A stretch of DNA of 64,000 nt, taken from Macrotrachela quadricornifera. Its lineage: Eukaryota > Rotifera > Eurotatoria > Philodinida > Philodinidae. The stretch spans positions 296,017 through 360,016 of the forward strand of contig JAJEKB010021117.1 in assembly GCA_022393335.1 (NCBI GenBank). Reading direction: 5' to 3'. Below, one piece after another: positions 1-11,124 of the stretch. Each line of letters opens with the position of its first letter. Position 1 is the stretch's first letter. The notes under the pieces were generated by a model. The model saw only the letters and a program-made list of their open reading frames with translations. It was not told the DNA's origin and searched no databases. A program made the position numbers and the translations under genes.

Positions 1-1205
1 AAATGTTTCTTGACAGATGATGTCGTTAGCGGTTTTTATCATTATAAAGTATTACATGCTTCCATAATAGAGATATCCATAGCGGCAGGTTTTTTAAAAA
101 GCCATCTTTCGAAAACAATAATTTGTCGAATAAAAATACTCAACGACATACAACAAAATATCGATCTTTAAAAACTAAATATGTTTTTGTTTCAATCTAT
201 AAGATATATAGTTAAAATTTTCTTGTATAGATCGATTCACTAAAGATCACGATCAAAATCCATTTATTTTTAGAAGCCAAATAAGTATAAATATGAAAAT
301 AATTTTTTTATTTAATTATATCTTATGATTATTTTTCCTACTATTTGTAACTATACATTTTGCCAGATCTCATCATACTAATCAAACATAAATAATCTTC
401 TTATTAAGCAATTTCAACTAAAGAGAATTTTCTCAATAATATATAATCTTTCAAATCATTGACGCCAGAGCAGTTACTACTTCTTTATAATAATAATTGT
501 TTCTGCTTAATTCAAATATCTTTCAACTAGAATCTGTGAATTTGAATCATCGATTAATCATAAATATGTTATATGACTATACAATTATACGAGTTTCAAT
601 CAAATTGATACGCTGCCACCAGCTCAAACGGGCAGAAATGCATTTAAACCGACATAATAGCAAATCGCACTTATATTGACGATACGTTTGAACGCGTATG
701 TCATTTAAACCGTGCAAAAACGCATTTGAAATGATACAAAAATTCAAACGCGAACGCGTTTGAAACAGGTCTGAATGCATCTAATATCAGAAACACACAG
801 AAATGCGCTCGACCGAATTTAAAAGCAAAATATACTCGTGTTCGAGTCGTGGCTCATCATCGATTTTTACTTTAAACGGATCTAGTTTGCGTTTCATTCT
901 CACATAGCTAGTGTTTGATTAACGAATTCATTGGAAAATTCACACAGCAGTGAATTCATAAAATCAGCTTTGTTTAAAAGTATAAAATCAAAACACACTC
1001 ATATCTTCTTTATTTTCTATTTAAATAAATATAATGAATATTTTTTCTGTTCTTACCATTATAGTAGCCAACTTCACCTTTTCGTTCTATAAAATAATTG
1101 TAATTTGTGGCGTGTGCTAAAGAAAATATATTTACTTTCTCTTTTTTCTTCACACAGCATTGACTGAAATCATTACAGATCTTTTTGAATTTTTCTTTCT
1201 GAAAA
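1..1205. other. Intergenic, no gene seen
   Basis: This is AT-rich DNA with stops in all frames and no exon-like stretch. Between about 600 and 785 there is a cluster of related GC-richer words (variants of acgcatttaaac and gcgtttgaa, in both orientations). The same words recur near 18190-18385. The last 100 bases hold a T/C-rich stretch just upstream of the first gene, which may be promoter or 5' UTR, but nothing in it is diagnostic. Confidence 0.6.
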
Positions 1206-2510
1206 ATGTCGCAACCATGTGCTATTAAAACATGTAAACGAGCATCGCGTACTTTATGTCATTGTTGTGATCAACATCTTTGTCGAGATCATTTTAATGA
1301 ACATGATGATTTACTTAATTCTCAATTGAATCCATTGACTGATCAAATCAATTCACTTGGTGATCGATTTGCATCACTCAATCTTAATAGAATAACTGGC
1401 GATTATCGTCAAAAACTTGATCAATGGCGTATTGATTGTTATAGAAAAATCGATGATTTCTATGAACAAAAATGTCAGGAACTTGATCAATATGTTACAG
1501 AAAATATAGATAAGCAACGAAAAGAAATTACTGATCTACGTTCAAAAATTACTGCATTAATTGATACACAAGAAACAACAAAAAATGATATTAGTTATCT
1601 AACATCGACCATTGGTCATTTGGAAGAAAAGATGAACGAGATTGAACAAATACGTATTCAAGTTGATATTCATCCATTAATCATAGATGATCATTTGATT
1701 CATATTGGAAGACCAAATATGCGTTCATATGATTTGTCAAGTCTTTCTTTTGCATATCGCACAATCGATCGATTACCTGAAAGTGATAATTCACTGGCCA
1801 GTAATAATCGATATTTATTGACGCATTTGAATTCAAACTTATGTCTGATTGATGAAAATTTATCAATCATTAAACAAAAAGCATGGAATAACATCAGCAT
1901 TGAAGACATATGTTGGTCATCGACGTTAAACTGTTTCATTGTGATAACTGAAAGCGATATTTTTCTTGTCAATGAAAATACAATGTCAATTGATCAAGTG
2001 CCTACGACACAAAGAGAAATATGGTTATCATGTGGATGCTCGGACAAATCATTATATCTATCACATGATGCTTATGATTCATCTCTTCTTGAATTCAGCT
2101 TAATACCTTCGATTAAATTTCTAAAGCATTGGAAAACTCCTGGTGCATTAGGACAACAAGGACAACGGTTTGATAGTATTGTATGCAATTATGACATGCT
2201 TATTCTAGGAATTAATGACGCAGATATTCAGGCAAAACTCATCGAAATACGATCATCAAAAAATTTTGATTTATTGTGGTCAATCCAACTAAAAGTTAAT
2301 TACAATGATAACATAATTCGATGTTGTTTACTTAATCAAAATGAATGGCTTGTTACTGATTGGTATACGTCAAGTATTTTTCATATCAAATCTGATGAAA
2401 AAGTCCCAAAAAAATATGAATATACATCTGAACCTTACAATATGACTTTATTTAATTCAAACATATTGGCTATATTAACTGAGGGACGTATTAACTTCCA
2501 TAAACTATAG
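1206..2510 (+). CDS. B-box zinc-finger / coiled-coil protein with propeller-like C-terminus (copy 1)
   Basis: This is an intron-free frame of 434 residues. The N-terminus carries a B-box-like zinc-binding set (Cys5, Cys10, Cys18, Cys20, Cys21, Cys26, His29, His33). A helical, charged coiled-coil segment follows at about residues 45-155. The C-terminal 270 residues are beta-rich with recurring short strands (for example LCLIDENL, CFIVITESDIFLV), suggesting a degenerate beta-propeller like the NHL/WD part of TRIM proteins. There is no RING finger, so E3 ligase activity is not supported. The start was chosen because the ATG is followed at once by the zinc-binding cysteines, exactly as in the paralogue at 4094. 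Proteins of this layout are a large family in bdelloids, function unknown; a scaffold or sensor role is inference. Confidence 0.85.
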   Translation: MSQPCAIKTCKRASRTLCHCCDQHLCRDHFNEHDDLLNSQLNPLTDQINSLGDRFASLNLNRITGDYRQKLDQWRIDCYRKIDDFYEQKCQELDQYVTENIDKQRKEITDLRSKITALIDTQETTKNDISYLTSTIGHLEEKMNEIEQIRIQVDIHPLIIDDHLIHIGRPNMRSYDLSSLSFAYRTIDRLPESDNSLASNNRYLLTHLNSNLCLIDENLSIIKQKAWNNISIEDICWSSTLNCFIVITESDIFLVNENTMSIDQVPTTQREIWLSCGCSDKSLYLSHDAYDSSLLEFSLIPSIKFLKHWKTPGALGQQGQRFDSIVCNYDMLILGINDADIQAKLIEIRSSKNFDLLWSIQLKVNYNDNIIRCCLLNQNEWLVTDWYTSSIFHIKSDEKVPKKYEYTSEPYNMTLFNSNILAILTEGRINFHKL

Positions 2511-4093
2511 TGACAATGAGTTGTTGATCAATGTTTAATAGAAAAAAACTGTTTGTCTTTTTTAATTGCTGTAATACTGAATATCGTATTAAATACTAAA
2601 CATTCCATCATCTTCTACACATATTATTCGGTAAGATCTATTAAAATAGATAATTCTTTAATTTTAGTAATATTTATTCGTTTCGACGTATGCTAGAACA
2701 ATCTGAGCAGTTCATTTATAAATATTAACTTCTTTCTAGTTATGTGAATTTAATCGAAGTGATTCCTTAAGGATCTGGTTATCTTATAGTAATACTAATA
2801 AAACCGCCATATAAAACTCATAGAATACAATCCAATTTTTAAATCAGTGAGTATCTATAGCTATCACTATATTTACTCTTATATCAGAGTCAAACTATTC
2901 CATTTTGTTATTTAGATAGAATGTCAGAAAAGTACGCCATAGTGACACGCAGAATTTATCGAGTATAAATAAAATGAATATTGAATCAAAAGTTTCTCAG
3001 TGATTTTCTTTCATCTATACGTCCTCTATAATAATCTTAAATATTTAATTTTTTCTTTACTAAAACACTAATTATGTGAGAGATATAATCATATTTTTGT
3101 TCTTTTTCTTTTTGTACGTTTTTATTATATAAGAAAAGACATAGAAGAATTGCTGTTCATATTAACTTAAAATTGACATCAAACATTATTTTCTAAAAAG
3201 ATTATAACTATTTAAACTATATATAGAATCTAATTCTTGATATTTACTGGTCACGCTCATTTTCTAACAGGATCAATAATATCACACTCAAATGAGAAAA
3301 TTTCTTTCAACATCCAATGCAAGCCGACATTTTGATGTTTTAAACAATAAAATTTCAAGGAATGATAGTGAGATACTTTTTAATTTAAATTCTATTTGAT
3401 ACTAAAAGATCGATTCTATTACACAAATGATTGTTTAACTGTACTAAGAAGCGTAAAATATTATTATTGAAATCATTCATGTATAAATGCTAAGATATCT
3501 TTGAAAAAATATAAACAATACTAATGAATTCTTTTTTTTATTGAACTCATTTTTTTAGAAGATTTCTATAATTTAGTTAATATGATAATAGTAAAATCGT
3601 TGTAGTGTATCACATGCAAGATCATTCAAAACTAAAGATGTATGTCAATCTTTATTTGAAATATCGAAAAGCATAATAATAAAGAACTCTTTCGATTTCT
3701 AAAAAATTTTATTTTGTGTATTTGCAATATTTCTCTTTCCAAGTAAAAACAAAATAAAAACAGCTTTAGCGATGATTCGTTTTTCACAATAATAACAAAA
3801 AGGAAGTGAATATGAAACGTTTACTCTCAATCATTAACATGAGACATATTCGGAGGGTAAGACACTATTAAATATTATGTATTCTTTATATCTCTCTTTC
3901 TGCATGAAAAACTTCAATTAATCAATTTTGTCTTTCCTCTCACCATGTTAGCTTGGGTGACTTTTACTCTTCCTTACGATCGAGACGATGTAATAAGTAC
4001 GCAAAAAAGCAAAAAAAAAATACTTTCTTGCTCTTTTTATTTTATATAATGTGAATTTCATCTCGTCAGTATAATATTCATTCTTCTTATATA
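2511..4093. other. Intergenic spacer between the tandem paralogues
   Basis: About 1.6 kb of AT-rich DNA. I see no open frame with coding character and no clear repeat. The stretch just before the second gene (about 4005-4090) is T/C-rich like the one before the first, so upstream sequence may have been copied with the gene. Confidence 0.5.
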
Positions 4094-5395
4094 ATGACAC
4101 AACCATGTGCTATTGAAACATGTAAACGAGCATCGCGTACTTTATGTCATTGCTGTAATCAAAATCTTTGTCGAGATCATTTTAATGAACATGATGATTT
4201 ACTTAATTCTCAATTGCATCCTTTAACTGATGAAATTAATGAACTCGGTAATCGATTTACATCACTTAATCGTAATAAAATAATTGGTGATTATCGTCAA
4301 AAACTCGATCGATGGCGTATTGATTGTTATAGAAAAATTGATCATTTCTATGAACAAAAATGTGAAGAATTTGATCAATATATTGCCGAAAGTTTCGAAA
4401 AACAATTGAATGATATTATTAATCTACGTTCAAAAATGACTGAAGCGATTGATAAACGAGAAGCTACAAAAACCGATATTATCTCTTTTACATCAGCTAT
4501 TGATACTTTGGAAGAAAAGATGGATGAGATTGAACATATATCTAATCAAATTGACATTAAACCATTAGTAATAGATTATCATGTAGTACAGATGAACAAG
4601 CCAAGACCATATCAATTTAATTTATTAACTCTTTCATCTCCATATAAAAAAATAAAACGTCATGTTGGTAGTTGGAATGCCATAACTAGTAATGATCGAT
4701 TTTTATTGGTACATATTGCACCAAATTTATGTTTGGTCAATCGAGATTTATTAATAATCAAACAAGTCAATTGGAATCATGGTCTGATCAATGAAATGTG
4801 TTGGTCATCAGTATTAGGTTCCTTTTTTGTCATGACATGCTACGGTGTTTTTCTAGTTAATGAAAATACAATGTCAATTGATTTTGTTGAAGAAATCGGA
4901 GAGAAAAATTGTTGGTCTGGTACATGTTCAAACAAATCATTATATCTATCAGAATTCAATTGGAATTCAACTGTATTCGAATTTACTTTATTACCATCTA
5001 TTCAACTTGTACAGCATTTGAAAACTACAGATACAATAAAACAACAACAACTAGTTGATAGTATTATGTACAGTCATGAAACACTTTGTTTAATAACAAA
5101 TGATAAATTATGTGAAACAAAACGTATTGAATTAAGATCATCAAAGACCTTTAATCAATTATGGTCACTTCGACTTGATACTGATTATGATACTACTAGA
5201 ATTCGTGGTTGTTTACTTAATTTTAATGAATGGCTTCTTGTTGATTGGAGTACATCACGTTTTTTACATATTATTAATGATGGAAAAGATCAAAAAATCT
5301 CTACATATGAATCTGTACCTTACTGTGCGAATTTATTTGGTTCAAATATATTTGCAATATTAACTGATGGATATATTAATTTCCACAAATTATAA
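4094..5395 (+). CDS. B-box zinc-finger / coiled-coil protein with propeller-like C-terminus (copy 2)
   Basis: This is an intron-free frame of 433 residues and a tandem, same-strand paralogue of the gene at 1206. The first 90 residues (B-box and start of the coiled coil) differ at only a scattering of positions between the copies. The propeller-like C-terminal half is much more divergent, although landmarks such as NENTMSID, SNKSLYLS and the final INFHKL are kept. The zinc ligands (Cys5, Cys10, Cys18, Cys20, Cys21, Cys26, His29, His33) are intact. No frame break is seen, so both copies look functional. The pattern suggests a constant scaffold module and a changing recognition surface, but that is inference. 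The product is probably cytoplasmic, as no signal peptide or membrane segment is visible. Confidence 0.85.
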   Translation: MTQPCAIETCKRASRTLCHCCNQNLCRDHFNEHDDLLNSQLHPLTDEINELGNRFTSLNRNKIIGDYRQKLDRWRIDCYRKIDHFYEQKCEEFDQYIAESFEKQLNDIINLRSKMTEAIDKREATKTDIISFTSAIDTLEEKMDEIEHISNQIDIKPLVIDYHVVQMNKPRPYQFNLLTLSSPYKKIKRHVGSWNAITSNDRFLLVHIAPNLCLVNRDLLIIKQVNWNHGLINEMCWSSVLGSFFVMTCYGVFLVNENTMSIDFVEEIGEKNCWSGTCSNKSLYLSEFNWNSTVFEFTLLPSIQLVQHLKTTDTIKQQQLVDSIMYSHETLCLITNDKLCETKRIELRSSKTFNQLWSLRLDTDYDTTRIRGCLLNFNEWLLVDWSTSRFLHIINDGKDQKISTYESVPYCANLFGSNIFAILTDGYINFHKL

Positions 5396-5650
5396 ACGAA
5401 CATTTCAATTGTTATTTTTAAAATGCTATTATTTGTCATATTTCGTTTATAAAAACTTAATCTAATACAATAAAAGTCATTTTCAATTATATCATAAACT
5501 GATTAATTAATACTTAGAAATTTTTTTATATATCCTTCATAATTTAATTAAAAAGAAAACTTTGTAAATTAATACGTATTTATACTTTATTTAAATTTCG
5601 AGTTTGAATTATATACAAGAATTAAAATTATTTAAATAAATAATACAAAT

Positions 5651-7647
5651 TTAGTTTGTTGCTGTTGGAATCATTTCTGTTCCCATTTGAACAGTACTTT
5701 CCTGTTGTTTATTTAATAATTTATTAATGACAAATTCAACATCATTTTGTTTAAATTCATTTTGTAATTTTTTTACTTGATCATCAAATGAATCTGATGT
5801 ACCAGTTGATAATAAACCTAATAAATTATCAAGTTTAGTCAAATCTGGACGTTCTCCACTAAATTTAAACTAAACAACAGCAAAAAAAAAATAAAATATA
5901 ATTAATTTTTTTTTGTACTTACTTGAATAACATCTGGTACATTAGCATCTTGAAATTCTTTATACATTTGTCCTTGATCATGTTGATGACTAAGAAATGA
6001 AATAAATACTAATTTAGCTGGATAAATTTCAGTACGATATTTCATAAATAAATCAAAGAATCGTGTTGTTGTACCATCAGTTAACTGAGCATCTTCATTT
6101 TCTTCTTCATCTGTTACCATAACAAATGTTTTAATTATTTCTTTATTTTCATAATATGGTACAAGACCAGCAGCATTTGCTGTACCACCATTAGCTACTG
6201 TTGTCAAAGCTAAAGTAAGAACATCTTCAATAGTTTTTGGTATAAAAGCAGGTGGAAACATTTCTGTATTGAAAAAATTCAACTTTGCTGAACAAATTGC
6301 AGTAAGTAATGATGAAAGAATAGTTGCTGTACGAATAGCAACATTCATTGAACCTGATGCATCACCAATAATAACTACAGGTGATTCTAATGGTAATTTT
6401 GTTTTATGAAGTTGTGCTTCTGCTATTACTAATAGATCGGAATAAAATGTTGCTATATTTGAATGTGTTGATTGTTGATTAATATTATTATTACTATTAT
6501 CACTTGTATATCTGTTAGGAGATCCACTTCCCCAAATGTCATAATTTACTATTTGTGTATTATCTTCATTTAATGTTCGAAGTAGTAGAAGACGTTCCAT
6601 AATTTTACCATAAGGTAAAGTAATCTTTTCACCATCTTGTAATCGTTCACTAATAATTTGATCAACATCTTTACATTGTAAATCTTCATAATACCATAAA
6701 ATCGTATCTAATTTATCTTCATAAGATGCAATTCGTGCTTTTGATGAATTATTTAATTGATTTTTAAATTGTTTTAAATGTGAATAAGGAATTTTAAATT
6801 CTTTAATTAATTCATTTATATTATCATTTGTTAAATTACGACAACGAGATACCATTGTATCTGTTGGTGCTGATGTACCAAAACAAAATGATAAAAACCA
6901 AGGTAAAGCAGGAAAATCTTTTGTTGAATTAAAATGTATAATATCTGCTAATTTTTTCCATGGTTCTGTTGGCATATGTAATGCAAAATATTCAAGTTCT
7001 TGTTGGGTTAATGTTCGTGTCCAACGTTGAATATGTCGAGCAACAGCACCACTTGCTGAACCAATTGATGGTTTTAATTTATTTAAATTATCAATATTAT
7101 TTTTAATTTTTCCTAATTTTATTGCTTTTGTTTTTTTTTTACTTAATTCAAGACGTTTAAGTTGTTTTTCATAAACACGAATTTGTCTTGCAGCATCTAA
7201 CATAGTTACTGCTTTAAGTACTTCAGTAAGAGTAAATAAACGTCGATGACGTAAAAGATTATTAGCTAATTTATGATCATGTCGACACCAAGCAGCAGCT
7301 AATGCACATGCTTTAGCTTTTTGTCCAATTTCAACACTATGTTCATGAAGTGTGAATAAAGTCGCTAAATAACGAGGTAGATTTGTCGTTTGAGCTTGAA
7401 TATGTTGATCTATTGTGACATTTGCATTAACAAAGAATGGTTTAGGATCACCATTTATGTCAAGATTAGCTAAAGGATTGACTACTGTTATTTGTTGATC
7501 AGTTTCCATTGAATGAGAATGTGATATTCTAAAACTTCCTCGATTACCACGATAACCGATTCGACCACGACCACGTCCACGTCCACGTCCACGAACCACT
7601 AAAATAAAATTTATATAAAAATATATAGTATAATTTTTTAACTTACT
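5651..7647 (-). CDS. RG-rich von Willebrand A protein, Ro60/TROVE-like
   Basis: The spliced product is about 631 residues. Coding exons are 7647 (one base), 7598-5923 and 5869-5651; the introns are 7599-7646 (48 bases) and 5870-5922 (53 bases), both GT-AG. There is no genomic ATG: the first exon ends in A and the second begins TG, so the start codon is made by splicing. An RG repeat (residues 2-20) suggests RNA binding. Residues about 75-345 are helical, as expected of a TROVE-like domain, and a vWA domain starts near residue 405 with an intact MIDAS motif (Asp413-Ala-Ser415-Gly-Ser417) and a later VTDEEE. Ro60 proteins bind misfolded small RNAs and Y RNA through TROVE plus vWA. The domain order agrees, but the TROVE similarity is weak by eye, so another RNA-binding vWA family is possible. 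The gene converges with the B-box gene ending at 5395. Confidence 0.7.
7599..7646 (-). other. Intron that splits a start codon
   Basis: On the minus strand the donor GTAAGT begins at 7646 and the acceptor TTTTAG ends at 7599. The preceding exon ends in a run of A and the next exon begins TGGTTCGT, so splicing joins A to TG and creates the ATG of the vWA gene. Unspliced RNA has no ATG at this place. Confidence 0.7.
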
Positions 7648-8144
7648 TTTTTTTATTATCTTAAATGCAAACTGAAGATAAGCGGCTCAATTCAAAAATT
7701 TAAACAGGAACTGAGTATCGAGTAAATAAGTTTTTATTATCGCTTAAGAAGGTACATACTGTTTCGTGTCTTCAATCTTATATAGACTAGCGAATATTAC
7801 ACAGTACGCTCGTAACTATTGTAAAAAAAGATAAAATGACAGATAAAAATTTAGATTTTAACTTGTAGCACATGGCTACAGTTGACACGTCGAAATTCCA
7901 TCAGAAATGATAAAAAAATTGTATTACACCTATTTTATCTAATTTTATAATATACACGTCTTGCTATCTTATCATACAATAGAGACATCTACTGATTAAT
8001 CAATGTAGTTGTTCAAACGTCTTACTATGTTATTTCATTTCATTTATTTTTTTTTTCTTGTTTTAATTTTAAAAAAAAAGCATTCAAATCAATGTCTGCT
8101 TAAAATAGTCAATAAAATATAAGTAAGCTTATTAATCCATGTAA
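7648..8144. other. Intergenic, 5' region of vWA gene
   Basis: About 0.5 kb between the 5' side of the vWA gene and the 3' end of the dynein-like gene, both on the minus strand. Part of the right side must be 5' UTR of the vWA gene. No further coding signal is visible. Confidence 0.4.
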
Positions 8145-8619
8145 TTAATGAACTTGCTGCCGTTGTTTTGCATATGCAACGATTGCTCGAAGCCAAACAC
8201 CTAATTGAAAACATAATGGCGATGTCATTTCCAATACAGCCGGTTGACAATCATCTCGAGCCAAAATCGATTGAAGTTTTTCTAATTGTTTACTATTGAT
8301 ATTATCCTTGTCAACATTGAATAGAAGTTGTAAAAATGTATCTCGATTTCCTGACATAAGTCTTTTGTCATCATCCCAGTCCCATATTTGTTTTGATGGA
8401 TCAAGTAAAATACCAATACCTTCAAATATAGCAAGGCATGCTAATGGTGGTTTACTATATGATTTAACCCCAATGAAATCTTTGTTTGACGTTTTACGAA
8501 GTGATTCTTCAGCCTCTAAAAAATATGTAGATTTTAAATAAATAAAAAAGACGCTAAGGAAAATCATTACCTGTTAAAGCTGCAAGAACTGAATTTTCAT
8601 TTGTTGCACTTGATGCCAT
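8145..8619 (-). CDS. Small protein resembling the dynein heavy-chain stalk flank
   Basis: Two exons, 8619-8571 and 8515-8145, are separated by a 55-base GT-AG intron (8516-8570) and give 139 residues from ATG to TAA. The protein opens with MASSATNENSVLAALTEAEE. Residues about 25-125 match the conserved region beside the microtubule-binding stalk of dynein heavy chains: a VKSYSKPP element, a W-x-W segment, then FLQLLFNVDKDNIN and a final VWLRAIVAYAK. In a normal dynein this lies inside a protein of over 4000 residues, with AAA modules on both sides. Here start, splice sites and stop are intact, and no AAA module is visible nearby. It may be a domesticated dynein fragment, a regulator copying the stalk base, or a young retained duplicate. 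The dynein likeness is recognised by eye; the function is unknown. Confidence 0.65.
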
Positions 8620-8910
8620 GTTTATGTGAGCAAGGACAAAATATTACAATTTAACGCTCAGAAAAGAGAAAAAGAAAAATTATTTATAACGTTGCGTGGT
8701 TATCGACGCTTTGTCAGAGGGCTAAAAAATTCTAGTGCAAACATTAATGTAAACAACAAATAATTAGATATATATAAAAATAAATTTAGTTATGAAGTTT
8801 AAAAGATAAATATATATATGTCATCAGAGTAATGGATAAAAATACATTTCATGGTACAATCGTAGTAAATATATTCATTATAAAAGGTCTTTATTCTCTT
8901 TTGATGATTA

Positions 8911-10340
8911 TTACATGTAGTCATGCACGTTTCTATGATTAACTGATAGAGGAAATAACGTATTAAAAGCTGTTGGTGGTATATCGATTAAACTAGTTAA
9001 ATACATATTATATGGATCAATGATATTGTATGTACAATAGTGATCAATTTTAGTTTGATTATTAATCAAAATATTATTATTTGCAGAAGTGTTTTGATTA
9101 TTACATAATGAAGCGAGAAGTATTGAATTATTGTTGACAATATAATTACTACTAATTGATACATTAGCAGCATTATCAATTTCTAATAAACCTTTGACTA
9201 TATGTTCACATAAAAGATATTGATAATTTTATTTGAAAATTAGTAACAATTGGGATTAATTGAATTGATTCAGATTCAAAAAAAAAATTTTATCTTGAAT
9301 AATTCGTTCGTTACAAGTCGTATAAAGCATTTCATCAAGTATGACATTTTGAGCTATAGGACTTTCGTGCCAAAATAATAATAGTTGAAAATATACTGCT
9401 AGTCCACTTGTTCCATTAAACAATAAATGTATTACACCCATCAGAAAGGTAATTCTAATCATCGTTATTTTCATTAATCAGCCTATTAAACGTAGTATAA
9501 GAGAAAATGTTTGTGAATCTGTACTAAATTCTAACTAAGTACCAACTCCAACATTAATGCTATCTGGTAAAGTTTGAGTTTGAATAACTAATCGAGTTGA
9601 ATTAATGATTCTCATCAGAGAAAAATATGTAGTATATACACTTAATCCATCATCATTATTCAACGTTCATTGTGTCGTAAAATATAATCATCAATCACAT
9701 TTAAACTTTTTGCTCGTAATGTAACAGAACCCATATATCAGATTGAATCATCAAATCGATGGTATCTTGTTTACAGATAGTATGATTTTGCGAGCTATAC
9801 TCGTATTAATATTCAATGGTGGGGACGTTTGATACTTTTCATATGTGTTTGACCCAATAATAGACATAATTAATACTAAATCGTATAGAAACTGTATACT
9901 TCTACTTATTGGCCAATATCAGCTTGATGAGATGGTTTAATTTATAGCTCTAAGCAGATATTCGTTTTTCTGACAGGTTACACAGCAGTAAACAAGAATG
10001 GATCGAAATCAATAGTTACAAATCATCAGTTAAGAATATTGATATCGGTGATATACCAAATAGCAGACTTTGATGCATACTTTATCCTATTACTGTCGAA
10101 TTGATAATAAGGTATAAGTATCTGATGCAAAGATGACAATATTATTCGAACTATGTTTATCAATCATATCACTAGTTAATTGAATGATATTTGTATGACT
10201 AATATTATTGTTTGGATAAACTCTATAATATTTAATGGAAAAGTGACTTCTTCGATGTATAAATATTGAAACATTACAATTAACAAACGCAACTATCTCT
10301 ATATAAACTTCATATTCTTGGATAACCTTTTTTTAATAAA
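8911..10340 (-). pseudogene. Decayed gene of unknown family
   Basis: Read on the minus strand, this region gives successive stretches of protein-like sequence interrupted by stops and frame changes. Examples are a stretch containing YYRVYPNNNISHTNIIQLT near 10200, one containing LVIQTQTLPDSINVGVG near 9560, and a last open stretch with many Asn residues and N-glycosylation-type sites ending at the TAA at 8911-8913. A hydrophobic stretch lies at about 9380-9470. At about 9240 the frame shifts between two readable segments. The sequence looks like a former secreted or membrane protein. I do not recognise the family. Boundaries are approximate. Confidence 0.45.
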
Positions 10341-10864
10341 ATAATAATTGTAGCACATATTTAGATTGAACATATAACATGAAAATATGTTCTCAAATCT
10401 TATGAAAGATCTAACTAATAGATTATTCATTTTAATTCAATCTAATAGTTATGTCCAGTTCAACGCACTTTGATGTATGAGAAAAGGATTTTAATAATGA
10501 AGAGTAATTATTTGAAATAAACATCGAAGTCACTGTATACAAAGTCCCTTGAACAAATACCAACTTTAACTTTACATATCAGAGTTGATCAAAACTCTGA
10601 AAGATAGCAAAATAAAAGTATGTCAGTCTCGTGTTATTATCCCCGTCCACTTAATTACACAACGTGTATTCGTATCGCACCAAGAAATATATAACACATT
10701 ATATTCAAATCTAAATAATTTATATCCTATTCAATATCAAATAAATTGAATTGATTTTATTTATAATATTATTTATAAGTTAGTCATGCAATTAATATAA
10801 TCAATATATTTTTTAAGCTATAAAACTAAATGGAAATAACTATGATTTAATCTTAAATTAAATA

Positions 10865-11122
10865 CACTGAAAAAAAATAAGTGGAGAATAATAAACTTTT
10901 TTTCCGTTTAAAACTGTGCAAGGGTTTGTGTACCGTTGCAAGTTGGTATACCTTTATACCGGTTTCTTCGTTCATTGAGGGTTTATACCATTCATCTATA
11001 AAGAAAAAGTTTATGAACGAAGACACCGGTGTAAGAATATATCAGTTTGCAACAGAACACAAACCCTTGCACAGTTTCAAACGGTAAAAGGGTTTATCAT
11101 TCTTCACTTGTTTTTTCCAGTG
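10865..11122. mobile_element. Palindromic MITE with TA target-site duplication
   Basis: A 258-bp element whose two halves are long inverted copies. It starts CACTGAAAAAA and ends TTTTTTCCAGTG, and is flanked on both sides by TA (10863-10864 and 11123-11124). The arms share the complement of words such as gtgcaagggtttgtgt, accgttgcaa and ttcttcgttcat. TA duplication with CAC/GTG termini points to a non-autonomous Tc1/mariner-type element. The 68-codon open frame inside it is an accident of the palindrome. Confidence 0.8.
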
Positions 11123-11124
11123 TA

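Noticed and set aside
10881..11087. 68-codon open frame
   Set aside because: It lies wholly inside the palindromic MITE, and its content is explained by the inverted repeat.
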